Of a stretch of 64,000 bases of DNA, positions 1 through 6,759 are shown one piece after another. Made by a program: the position numbers and the translations under genes. The DNA comes from a bacterium (GTDB lineage: Bacteria > Acidobacteriota > Thermoanaerobaculia > Multivoradales > J023). The notes beneath the pieces were generated by a model. The model saw only the letters and a list, made by a program, of their open reading frames with translations. It had not been told where the DNA came from and ran no database searches. The stretch's first letter is position 1. Each line of letters starts with the position of its first letter. The DNA is taken from NCBI GenBank assembly GCA_024226315.1, contig JAAELT010000500.1:1-64000 (forward strand). The letters run 5' to 3'.

Positions 1-225
1 CCTCGAGCGTCGCGCCGGCGCCTCTTCCCACCCGAGCCGACTGGACGACCCTGTCCATGAGGCCGCCACTTTCACGTGGCGGGCCCGCTGGCCTTCGCCC
101 TCGCCTACGCCTTCGATCTCGGCCCGATCGGCGTCTACGTGGCGATCACCGTGGCGTTCTCGTCACTGGCTGTGGTCAGCGCGTCGCTGTTCCGGCGGGG
201 GAAGTGGAAGGGGAAGGTGGTATAG
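1..225 (+). pseudogene. 3' remnant of a MATE-family efflux transporter
   Basis: Reading the frame that stops at 223-225 gives about 54 codons that resemble the last two membrane segments of MATE/NorM exporters. There is a hydrophobic stretch containing GPLAFALAY, then GVYVAITVAF, and a basic tail FRRGKWKGK, which is the usual MATE ending. An in-frame TGA lies at 58-60, and none of the three forward frames upstream of it looks like MATE, so this is a decayed or rearranged 3' end rather than a gene merely cut by the window edge. Its last 50 bp overlap the end of the convergent vapC gene. Family assignment rests on recognition of the tail only. Confidence 0.45.
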
Positions 226-607
226 CTTCGAGTCGGTGCGCTCCAGGAAGTGCACTGAGCCTGCGGTCGAAGGTACCGAGTGGTAGATGCCCCGCCTTGC
301 GTGCGATCTCGAGCACCAGACAGTCTGAGAGTCCCAGAGCCGGGCTTTTCTTGAAATGCTCGAGTGCCGCCACCACCGTGCTTCGACCCTGCACCGAGAG
401 GTGTTGGTGATTGAGCAGCATCTCGACCGCTCTGGCGATCGCCGCCGGTTTGAGCTCGTAGACCGAGGACAGGACCCAGGTGGTCTCGGCGAGCACCAGA
501 TGAGAGATCCATCCACCTGGACGGGCGAATTCCTCCGCGGCTCTGGCCTGTTCGGCGTCGTCACGCGTGATGAGCCGGACCAGGACGTTGGTATCAACCG
601 ACCTCAT
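176..607 (-). CDS. vapC: VapC-type PIN-domain ribonuclease toxin
   Basis: A 143-residue PIN-domain protein. The four acidic residues expected to bind the catalytic metal are visible: Asp5 in VDTNVLVR, Glu41 in LAETTWVL, Asp95 in LSDCLVLE and Asp114 in TFDRRL. PIN toxins of this size cleave RNA (tRNA or rRNA in characterised VapCs) and are held inactive by the cognate antitoxin. The gene follows the antitoxin gene with a 14-bp overlap, so the two are probably translationally coupled. The C-terminal Ser/Thr/Pro-rich tail, residues 129-143, overlaps the MATE remnant on the other strand and may be a non-native extension. The toxin assignment is strong; the RNA target cannot be told from sequence. 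Confidence 0.88.
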   Translation of the reverse strand: MRSVDTNVLVRLITRDDAEQARAAEEFARPGGWISHLVLAETTWVLSSVYELKPAAIARAVEMLLNHQHLSVQGRSTVVAALEHFKKSPALGLSDCLVLEIARKAGHLPLGTFDRRLSALPGAHRLEAIPPSPSTSPAGTATR

Positions 608-857
608 GCTTCTTCCGAAGGTGCCCGCGAATGCCGTCCTTCATGTCCTTCAGACTCTTCGGCTTCGGCGGTCCATCGGGAAACAAAGCAGCGTGAATAT
701 CTTCCGATGTATACGATCCACTCCGGCGAACCACGATCCGGCCCTTATCTTCGTCCCAAACGAGGACAGCCCCAGGACCGACGCCGAGTTTCTGCCGGAC
801 TTTGGCGGGGACGGAGATTTGACCTTGTGCTGTGATCTTGGATCGAGCGAGACTCAT
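594..857 (-). CDS. vapB: AbrB/SpoVT-type antitoxin of the vapBC pair
   Basis: An 87-residue protein with an N-terminal swapped-hairpin AbrB domain. The typical start KITAQGQISVPAKVRQKLG is followed by GPGAVLVWDEDKGRIVV at residues 8-45. The C-terminal half is charged (Lys/Arg/Asp/Glu-rich) and would be the toxin-binding tail. Members of this family bind the toxin and autorepress the operon through the AbrB domain. A perfect 14-bp palindrome lies 9 bp upstream of the start codon. No Shine-Dalgarno sequence is obvious. A TAATGT hexamer ends six bases before the ATG, so the transcript may be leaderless. Confidence 0.87.
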   Translation of the reverse strand: MSLARSKITAQGQISVPAKVRQKLGVGPGAVLVWDEDKGRIVVRRSGSYTSEDIHAALFPDGPPKPKSLKDMKDGIRGHLRKKHEVG

Positions 858-865
858 ACCGAAAC

Positions 866-879
866 ATTACCGCGGTAAT
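866..879. promoter_or_regulatory. Palindromic operator of vapBC
   Basis: ATTACCGCGGTAAT is a perfect 14-bp palindrome centred 15 bp upstream of the vapB start codon. On the minus strand its right half supplies the TAAT of a candidate -10 element (TAATGT). A bound VapBC complex would therefore block the promoter, which is the usual autoregulatory arrangement of such pairs. The palindrome is seen directly; its function is inferred. Confidence 0.6.
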
Positions 880-991
880 CGACAGATTGCAAACTCCGCG
901 CGGCTCAAGTCCGCCGGACGCATACGACCCGACGGCCCCACTCGTCCGGCGCCATGCGCCGGACGAGGCTATCGAGTTGCGATCGCTCAGC

Positions 992-2386
992 TCAACGGCT
1001 GAGCACGCGAGGCTTGGTCGGCCTACGGTCTCCCGTGCCCTCGACGACGTACATCATGTCGTCGCTCAGGAACTCGCCGCCACCGGTGAGGGTGCAGGCG
1101 ATCTGGAAGTGCAGGATGGTCGCCGGCGGGAAGCTGCCGACGGCCGCGACGATGCTGTCACGGTCGAACTCGAGGGTCAGATCCGTGAAGCCATCCGGCC
1201 CGTCGGTGGTGCAGCTCATCTCGTCGGCCAGGTCGCCGACGAAAGGCCTGGAGACGTCTCCATAGTCCCAGCTCTGCGCGGGCACGCCTTCGAGCCGGCA
1301 GCTCTCCGGTACGACCTCGAAGACGTCGAACTCTCCGGTGCCCAGGACGGCCACGGGCAGGCGGCTGCCGCCACAGGGGTTGCAATCGCTGTCGCTGTCC
1401 GAGTCGCTGCCACTGTCCGAGTCGGTACCGCTGTCCGAGTCGCTGCCACTGTCGCTGTCATCCTCGACGGTACGGTCGCTGCCACTGTCCGAGTCGCTGC
1501 CGTCGCTGCCGCTGTCGCTGCAAGAGTCACTGCCGCTGTCACTGTCGCTGCCGTCCTCTTCGAGGATGTTCGGGCAGGCGACCGGGCAGATGTCGATCAG
1601 GTTCACGTAACCTATGCTGAGGCTGTCGAACGCGACGTTCGGATCGTAGCCTGCTCCCATCGCCAGCTCGACGCGGTCGAAGCCGCTCGAGCCGGGCGGC
1701 GCGTGGACCTGGATGTGGATGTGGCCGAGACCGCTCTGCTGGCAATCGCAGGCGTCCGCCTCGATGTCGGGATTGAAGCCCAGCGAGCACCACGTCGGCA
1801 CGATGTCGGCCGCGGTGGTGTACTCGATGGTGTAGGGCGCGACGACTTCCTCGCCGTTCTCGAATCCCTTGAGCCAGACCTCGTGCAGGGTGTCCCGGGT
1901 CGGGTTGAAGTCGCCATAGTCGACCATCAGCATCTTGAACTTGTGCACCCGCCGATTGTGGAAGGTGATGGCGAACTCCTGCGGGCACCAGTACGGATCG
2001 TACCGATCGAGCCAGGAGCAGTCGGTGTTGGCGAAGCCGTTGGCGGGCTCGTAGTCGATCGGGTCGAAGTCCGCCCGCTCCGAGTCGACGATGTCGCCAA
2101 AGCGGTCCTCCAGAGCGTTGTTAGTGTGCCAGGCGTCCCAGGCGTTGCGGTTGGGCGCCTTGTAGACCGTGTACTCGCGCTCGGGACCGACGTAGAACGT
2201 CTGGATTACCGACAGCTCGCCCCAGTTGTTCAGAGGTTCGACGGAAAGGTTCTGGTGCAAGGTACCGAGGCCGGCCACGTTGTCTCCGGGAGACATCCCC
2301 TCGAAGTGGACGAACACCTCTTCCGCCGACACGCCCGCGGCCAGGCACAGAACCACCACGGTGACCAACGCCACTTGCAGTCTCAT
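992..2386 (-). CDS. Secreted protein with a Ser-Asp repeat linker
   Basis: A 464-residue protein with a clear signal peptide (residues 1-21, cleavage near VSA-EE). An N-terminal globular region of about 250 residues follows, rich in aromatic residues and with paired cysteines (including CDCQQ). A Ser-Asp dipeptide tract occupies roughly residues 277-335, and a second globular region of about 130 residues completes the protein. Ser-Asp tracts are known as flexible stalks in surface proteins such as staphylococcal Sdr adhesins, but I see no LPXTG or other anchor. I do not recognise either globular domain. The start is supported by AAGGAGG seven bases upstream of the ATG. A c-di-GMP-I riboswitch lies in the 5' leader, which suggests an extracellular-matrix or attachment role controlled by that messenger. 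Confidence 0.8.
   Translation of the reverse strand: MRLQVALVTVVVLCLAAGVSAEEVFVHFEGMSPGDNVAGLGTLHQNLSVEPLNNWGELSVIQTFYVGPEREYTVYKAPNRNAWDAWHTNNALEDRFGDIVDSERADFDPIDYEPANGFANTDCSWLDRYDPYWCPQEFAITFHNRRVHKFKMLMVDYGDFNPTRDTLHEVWLKGFENGEEVVAPYTIEYTTAADIVPTWCSLGFNPDIEADACDCQQSGLGHIHIQVHAPPGSSGFDRVELAMGAGYDPNVAFDSLSIGYVNLIDICPVACPNILEEDGSDSDSGSDSCSDSGSDGSDSDSGSDRTVEDDSDSGSDSDSGTDSDSGSDSDSDSDCNPCGGSRLPVAVLGTGEFDVFEVVPESCRLEGVPAQSWDYGDVSRPFVGDLADEMSCTTDGPDGFTDLTLEFDRDSIVAAVGSFPPATILHFQIACTLTGGGEFLSDDMMYVVEGTGDRRPTKPRVLSR
1384..1554 (-). repeat. Ser-Asp codon repeat tract
   Basis: About 170 bp of degenerate six-base units, reading as GACAGC/GACTCG-type codons on the minus strand. They encode the Asp-Ser linker of the secreted protein, with occasional Gly, Thr or Cys replacing a residue and a short VEDD interruption. 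Such tracts are prone to length change between strains. Confidence 0.85.
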
Positions 2387-2431
2387 TTCGGGCCTCCTTC
2401 TTTAGCAACCCCCCCTGTTGGGTTCTGCAAC

Positions 2432-2530
2432 CCCTGCCTTTTTCGGCAGCCCGGCTGTCTTACCTGAAGGAGATGAGGACCCGTGGCTTTGCGACCCTGG
2501 GTTTTCCCAGGTGGGCCTTTTCGTGGCACC
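2432..2530 (-). promoter_or_regulatory. Cyclic-di-GMP-I (GEMM-I) riboswitch
   Basis: On the minus strand this segment carries the near-invariant core of GEMM-I aptamers. It starts with a P2 hairpin CCTGGG-AAAA-CCCAGG (P2 loop normally GNRA, here AAAA). This runs directly into GTCGCAAAGCCACGGG, followed by a variable P3 arm and then AAGACAGCCGGGCTGCCGAA. The aptamer ends about 50 nt before the ATG of the Ser-Asp-repeat protein. By ungapped alignment to the Vibrio Vc2 RNA, the base equivalent to G20 is G, as in c-di-GMP-binding forms rather than the A of cGAMP-binding GEMM-Ib; that alignment is by eye. Downstream, at 2407-2433, GGGTT / AACCC / GGGGTT segments can pair in two mutually exclusive ways and could act as the switch. 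Confidence 0.9.
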
Positions 2531-2628
2531 TCCCACGCTAGCCCCATGGACAGGTGGCCGGAATACCCCGATGGGTGGACCGAACCCACCCGGACGGGTA
2601 GCGACGAGCGCCGAGCGACCACCAATGC

Positions 2629-2634
2629 TAGAAT
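2629..2634 (+). promoter_or_regulatory. Candidate -10 element of the cytochrome gene
   Basis: TAGAAT lies 49 bp upstream of the cytochrome start codon. The same hexamer occurs at two other gene starts in this window (21687 and 25001). No good -35 hexamer is visible. Confidence 0.35.
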
Positions 2635-2683
2635 GGCCCACACCGGTCAGGTTCAACGCATGACTCACTGAGGAGGAGAGACG

Positions 2684-3172
2684 ATGAGGAGCCGATATCA
2701 GTCCGCGACGCCCCCGCGGAGCAAGCTGTCCGCCGGTATCTGGGCAATCGCCCTGCCAGCCGTTCTCCTGCTTCTGACGACCCCCGGCGTGTCGGCGGCA
2801 CAGGACGACGAGCCGATCGACCGAGGCAAGATCAGCCAGGGCAAGAGCCTCTTCCGCGCCTGGTGCCGCACCTGCCATGGCGTAGAAGCCAAGGGCGACG
2901 GTCCGATGGCCGAGCACCTGAAGGTGGAGCCCAGCGACCTGACGCTGCTCGCCCAGAAAGAGGGCGGCCACTTCTACTTCGGCCGGGTCACGGCCAAGAT
3001 CGACGGACGTGAGAAGGTCAAGGGCCACGGCAGCAAGGACATGCCGGTCTGGGGTGACGCCTTCCATTTGCTGGACGAAGAAGGCGGCGAGGAGGTGGTA
3101 CGCAAGAAGGTCAACGCACTGGTGCACTTTCTACGGTCCATACAGGGACCCGCGGAGAAGAAGAGCGGCTAG
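2684..3172 (+). CDS. Secreted class I c-type cytochrome
   Basis: A 162-residue protein with a basic N-terminus and a hydrophobic signal segment at about residues 17-38. A single haem-binding CRTCH motif sits at residues 61-65. A likely distal methionine ligand is Met120 in DMPVWGDAF. The mature part, about 120 residues, fits a mono-haem class I cytochrome acting in periplasmic electron transfer; the partner is unknown. A GAGGAGGAGAG sequence just upstream of the ATG supports the start. The gene is divergent from the Ser-Asp-repeat gene and convergent with the 732-aa gene. If the segment beginning at 3185 is an insertion, this cytochrome once lay end to end with hypE. Confidence 0.85.
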   Translation: MRSRYQSATPPRSKLSAGIWAIALPAVLLLLTTPGVSAAQDDEPIDRGKISQGKSLFRAWCRTCHGVEAKGDGPMAEHLKVEPSDLTLLAQKEGGHFYFGRVTAKIDGREKVKGHGSKDMPVWGDAFHLLDEEGGEEVVRKKVNALVHFLRSIQGPAEKKSG

Positions 3173-3184
3173 CCCGCCCTCTTC

Positions 3185-3224
3185 GTCAGCAGATCCGCGG
3201 CAGCTGCTCGCCGCTGAGAAGGTC
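3185..3224 (-). repeat. Displaced copy of the hypE 3' end (left boundary repeat)
   Basis: Read on the minus strand this stretch encodes IDLLSGEQLPRIC and then a TGA stop. The last ten residues are identical to the C-terminus of the intact HypE encoded at 16798. At DNA level 35 of 40 positions match 16797-16836 in the same orientation, and the two differences inside the LSGEQLPRIC codons are synonymous. It is not attached to any hypE body here; it abuts the stop codon of the 732-aa gene. It is best read as a hypE relic left at one boundary of the 3.2-16.8 kb segment. Confidence 0.75.
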
Positions 3225-5422
3225 TATTCGATCTCGATGGCCAGAGGGTATTCCTCCAAGAACTCAGCCTCGGCTCCACCAAGGCCATAGACCCGCAATC
3301 GGTAGCTGCCCGCGGGGAAGAGCACGCTTGGCAAGTCCAAACTCAACTCGCTTCCGGTCCTGGTCAGGTGGTCGCTGACCCAGATCTCTCGTCGGGTATC
3401 TTCTTCCAGTATCTCCAGCCGGTACAGTGGATAGGGCTCCGGTTCCGTCACTTCGAGAATCAAGGCGATGCGCTTTGCCGCTGCGGGAACCCTCAAGGGC
3501 TTCTCAGAACCTCGGACCGATTCCATTCCCGTGAAGTGGCGAAACGGTAGGTCGAGCTGAGGTTCCTGGCCCTTCAAGCCGCTCTCTAGGGTCGCGATTT
3601 TCTGATACCGCGTGCCGATGAGACCCAGGCTGACCACCAGGAGAATCGAAGCGGCGAGAGGTAGGAGGCTGTTTACCGAGGCCCACCGGGGTTGCTCAGT
3701 AACCTCACGGACCTCGGCGACCGCGCGCTCGTTGAGAAACTCCCGAGCTCCGGCGAGCCTCTCCATCCACTCCTGATACTCCGGATCGCCGTCCACCTCC
3801 TGCTCCAGGAGGGATCCGGCCAAGGCCCCGGACTCGATCTTGCGTCGCTTCTGCCACACCTGGCTGACCATTCCGAGATCCAGCACGCCGGTCCGTAGCT
3901 CCGAGTCGAGTGTTTGTTCATCGAGCCATACTCCCAGACCGCACCGGATGCTCGTGAGACCGCCGGCAGCTTCCGAGGACAACTCGACATCTCGGCTGCC
4001 GATGAAGGGGCGATCATCGGCCGGAACCACCAGCAGGCGACGCGGGTTCGCCGGATCTTGTTCGATAGCAGCCCACTCGATGGGCACGTCGGCGGTCTGC
4101 TTGAAAATGAAGGTGTCTCCCAAACGAGGCGGCCACCTTTTTTGGCTTTCGGCATGGGCACGGTCTTCGGCGAATCGGTCGACAGCTTCCCCCATCTGCA
4201 AGCGAAGGCGCTCCAAACGGCTCTTCTGGCTCATGTCGGTGGACCTCTCCTGACGGGCGTAGCTCGGGCTGGGAAGGGGCGGCCCAAAGTCCGCCGACTC
4301 CTCCTCAATACTCCTAACCGGCACTTTGCCAGAGATTGCATCTTGGCAGTGCCTCACCAGGCGGCCGAGAGTCTCTTTGAGACCGAGTATCCGATTCCGA
4401 GGAATGCTCAGGATCTGGCTGAGCTTGAGAGCCGACGGAGGCTTGTCCTCATCCCCGATCTCGCTCGACTCTGCCGCGTAGCTGAGTAGAAACAACCAGA
4501 GCTTCAGAAGATAGTCCTGGGTCCCAAGAGACTCCTCGAGGCTTTCGAGCCTCTGGATAACACAGCTACGCATCTTACGGAAGCTCTGCCGGTCTTCGAA
4601 TTCTCTATCCGGGAAGACCATCTGGACGATCATCGCGAGATCGTGGTCCGTGTCTTCACGGGCCAGTGGTCCTGCGGACACGAGCCGGACTGTGCCGAGC
4701 CACCCACGAACATTATCCCGCAAGCAATCCATCAGGTCTCCGAACCGGAACGCCTCGACTCCTTCATCCTGAAGTCTGCAGATGCAAGCCTCGAGCCTTG
4801 CCACAACCCCGCTTGTGTGCCAAGCAGTCACCAGATCTGGGAACAGATAGGAGCTCCATGCTTCGACCCTCTGAATGAGGTCGACTCTGACATCTGGCCG
4901 GAAATCGGGTCGGGGCGTGAAGCAGAGCACCGAGCTGCGACCGATCTTCGCGCCGGTTTTTTCTTTCCTTCCCTCACCGACCCCCTCGGTATCGCTGGCC
5001 AAGAGATGCAGCTTATCGTCGTTCATAGATCTCTTCACTGCCGACACGAGTACCTCATAAACCCTCGAGCCGACAGGATCGTTCTTTTGCTGGGCCGTGT
5101 GAAGAAAGTGGCGAATATCGAGAACTATCAGACCGTCGATGTTCGACCCTTCTTGGCTCTGCCTCAAGAGGCTTCGCAACCTCTTGACAATGAATAAAAG
5201 GCAGTCGGCCAGGAGCTCTTCGAAGGCGTCTTCATCAGCCCACTTTCTCCCGACAACCCCGAGATACCTGGGCGGCCTGTCCCACAGGCCCCGCCGGCGG
5301 ACCTCGCCGCGCAACGCCGCCCCCAGGCGTTTCAAAAACGCGTCAAAGCTCGGTTGACTCGGCTGGCTGGATTCACCCTCCGAATCCAGCGAACAGATGA
5401 ACTCCGAGAACTTTGACTTCAC
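3224..5422 (-). CDS. Membrane regulator, sigma-like N-half and anti-sigma-like C-half (family unrecognised)
   Basis: A 732-residue protein starting at a GTG preceded by GAGGAGAGG. Residues 1-390 are cytoplasmic and alpha-helical. One segment (residues 60-105, including NIDGLIVLDIRHFL) and a later helix-turn-helix-like stretch (LSQILSIPRNRILGLKETLGRL) recall sigma-factor-like proteins. Residues 397-585 contain PRLGDTFIFKQTADVPIEWA and a coiled segment. A single transmembrane helix spans about 586-603, and the last 110 residues form a predicted extracytoplasmic beta-domain, like the tails of acidobacterial anti-sigma-like proteins. Met397 has its own Shine-Dalgarno sequence (GGAGAGG) upstream, so a 336-aa second product from 4234 is possible. 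Function is inferred only from architecture and from the ECF/kinase/CHAT neighbours. Confidence 0.6.
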   Translation of the reverse strand: MKSKFSEFICSLDSEGESSQPSQPSFDAFLKRLGAALRGEVRRRGLWDRPPRYLGVVGRKWADEDAFEELLADCLLFIVKRLRSLLRQSQEGSNIDGLIVLDIRHFLHTAQQKNDPVGSRVYEVLVSAVKRSMNDDKLHLLASDTEGVGEGRKEKTGAKIGRSSVLCFTPRPDFRPDVRVDLIQRVEAWSSYLFPDLVTAWHTSGVVARLEACICRLQDEGVEAFRFGDLMDCLRDNVRGWLGTVRLVSAGPLAREDTDHDLAMIVQMVFPDREFEDRQSFRKMRSCVIQRLESLEESLGTQDYLLKLWLFLLSYAAESSEIGDEDKPPSALKLSQILSIPRNRILGLKETLGRLVRHCQDAISGKVPVRSIEEESADFGPPLPSPSYARQERSTDMSQKSRLERLRLQMGEAVDRFAEDRAHAESQKRWPPRLGDTFIFKQTADVPIEWAAIEQDPANPRRLLVVPADDRPFIGSRDVELSSEAAGGLTSIRCGLGVWLDEQTLDSELRTGVLDLGMVSQVWQKRRKIESGALAGSLLEQEVDGDPEYQEWMERLAGAREFLNERAVAEVREVTEQPRWASVNSLLPLAASILLVVSLGLIGTRYQKIATLESGLKGQEPQLDLPFRHFTGMESVRGSEKPLRVPAAAKRIALILEVTEPEPYPLYRLEILEEDTRREIWVSDHLTRTGSELSLDLPSVLFPAGSYRLRVYGLGGAEAEFLEEYPLAIEIE

Positions 5423-5474
5423 AACCTCTCCTCGTGATCCGGCCCTGCGCGAGCAATACGATGATCAACGGCCC

Positions 5475-5505
5475 ATTATAGGCGATCTCCCACCCAATCG
5501 TGCAA
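5475..5505 (-). promoter_or_regulatory. Candidate sigma-70 promoter for the 732-aa gene
   Basis: On the minus strand TTGCAC (5500-5505) and a perfect TATAAT (5475-5480) are separated by 19 bp. The -10 lies 52 bp before the GTG start. The spacer is slightly long for a housekeeping promoter. Confidence 0.45.
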
Positions 5506-5590
5506 CTCGCATCGATCTACCGGTTATGAACCTCTAACGAAAGCGAGAGTCGCGAGCTCGCTCCGAACGCCAGCCGGCGTCGCGTTCGAT

Positions 5591-5613
5591 GTTCCGGATT
5601 AGAAATCCGGAAC
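5591..5613. promoter_or_regulatory. Perfect inverted repeat between divergent genes
   Basis: GTTCCGGATT, a 3-base spacer, then AATCCGGAAC: 10-bp arms with no mismatch, 61 bp before the PPC-protein start. No T-run follows, so an operator or an RNA hairpin in the leader is more likely than a terminator. A second palindrome, GCGAGCTCGC, lies at 5552-5561. Confidence 0.45.
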
Positions 5614-5674
5614 CGATGTAGCAACCACAACTAATGATTCATCGCGGGCTATCCGGCCTGCACAGGAGAGGACC

Positions 5675-6745
5675 ATGCTCGAAACCAGAAGACCGAATCC
5701 TGCAACACTCCGGACGCTTTTTTTGTTCGGCGCCTTCGCTCTCACGACCGCAAGTGCTACTGAGGCAGTCGACCGGAACACCGCTGACGCCACGAACGCC
5801 ACGGCGACAGAAACCAACGACACCATCCGTATCTTTCATCCGATTGAAACTGAACCGCAGTGGTTCGAAGCTTTCCTTCCTTCAGGAAGATTGAAGCTCG
5901 ACGTAGCTGTGCCAGGCCAGTCTACGGTGGAGCCGAGACTCGTCTTTCACGGCCTGGCCGGTGACGCCAGGGGAGATCGCGGAGCAGGCTTTGCGTATCT
6001 CGAAAGGTCGGCAACCAGCATCGTACTCGAGATTCGAAGACCAGGGAGCTATCTGTTCTGCGTCGCAGCTCAGGATCCCTTGATACAACTCGGCGAGTAC
6101 AAGCTCACCAACGCATTTGTGGGCGACCGCAGCCTGAAGAACGGCGACCCCGATGAGGACGAGCCCGATCCCGAGCCGATCGCCTTCGCCTGCGGCCTGA
6201 AGAACGGCGACCCCGATGAGGACGAGCCCGATCCCGAGTCGATCGCCTTCGCCTGTGGACTGAAGAATGGAGACCCCGACGAGGACGAGCCCGATCCCGA
6301 GTCGATCGCCTTCGGTCTTGGCGGCGATTCTCTTGGCACCGACCTCGAACCTTGGGACCCGCGGCTGCGCGACGTGCTCGCCATCATGTGCCGGTCGGGC
6401 GAGGTCGATGATCATGGTGACACGGTCGCGTGCGCCACCAGATCGAACCTTGGTCATGCGGTGGTCGGCGAGATCCGGAACGACTGGGGAGATGACCTGG
6501 ACTTCTTCACCTTCCGGCTCAACGAGCTTCGGACCGTGGAGATCGGCACCGCCGGATGGACCGACACGTTCGGCAGCCTCTACGATCGGTCCGGCCACCG
6601 GTTGGCGACGGATGACGATAGCGGCGACGGAGACAATTTCCGTATTGCCACGACCCTCGCCCCCGGCTGGTATTTCGTTCGGGTCGAGGGCCAGCTGCGC
6701 GACGAGGGGGCGTACAGCCTTTCGGTGAATGCCTCGAGCTGGTAA
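5675..6745 (+). CDS. Secreted PPC-domain protein with three 21-residue repeats
   Basis: A 356-residue protein with an N-terminal signal segment (residues about 12-31). An N-terminal beta-domain covers residues 50-150 and ends in a Cys (YLFCVAAQDP). Three direct repeats of LKNGDPDEDEPDPE(P/S)IAF follow at about residues 154-213. The C-terminal region of about 100 residues has the pre-peptidase C-terminal (PPC) pattern: DDLDFFTFRL, a turn with GSLYDRSGHRLATDDDSG, then GWYFVRVEG. PPC domains are secreted beta-sandwiches usually attached to peptidases; no peptidase domain is present here. The acidic DPDEDEPDP motif looks like a calcium-binding linker. The start is supported by CAGGAGAGG upstream. 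Role unknown. Confidence 0.75.
   Translation: MLETRRPNPATLRTLFLFGAFALTTASATEAVDRNTADATNATATETNDTIRIFHPIETEPQWFEAFLPSGRLKLDVAVPGQSTVEPRLVFHGLAGDARGDRGAGFAYLERSATSIVLEIRRPGSYLFCVAAQDPLIQLGEYKLTNAFVGDRSLKNGDPDEDEPDPEPIAFACGLKNGDPDEDEPDPESIAFACGLKNGDPDEDEPDPESIAFGLGGDSLGTDLEPWDPRLRDVLAIMCRSGEVDDHGDTVACATRSNLGHAVVGEIRNDWGDDLDFFTFRLNELRTVEIGTAGWTDTFGSLYDRSGHRLATDDDSGDGDNFRIATTLAPGWYFVRVEGQLRDEGAYSLSVNASSW
6134..6313 (+). repeat. 63-bp tandem repeats inside the PPC-protein gene
   Basis: Copies start at 6134, 6197 and 6260. The first two are 63 bp and nearly identical; the third diverges slightly and loses the terminal ACG codons. Each unit encodes 21 residues with an acidic Asp/Glu/Pro core and, in the first two copies, a Cys near the end. 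Confidence 0.9.
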
Positions 6746-6759
6746 GGCAACCTCGCCGG

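Noticed and set aside
1384..1554. CRISPR-like or regulatory repeat array
   Set aside because: The units are six-base codon repeats encoding Ser-Asp, with no spacers.
887..2467. 526-codon forward frame
   Set aside because: It is low-complexity Val/Ala/Arg, antisense to the Ser-Asp-repeat gene, which has a signal peptide, a ribosome binding site and a riboswitch.
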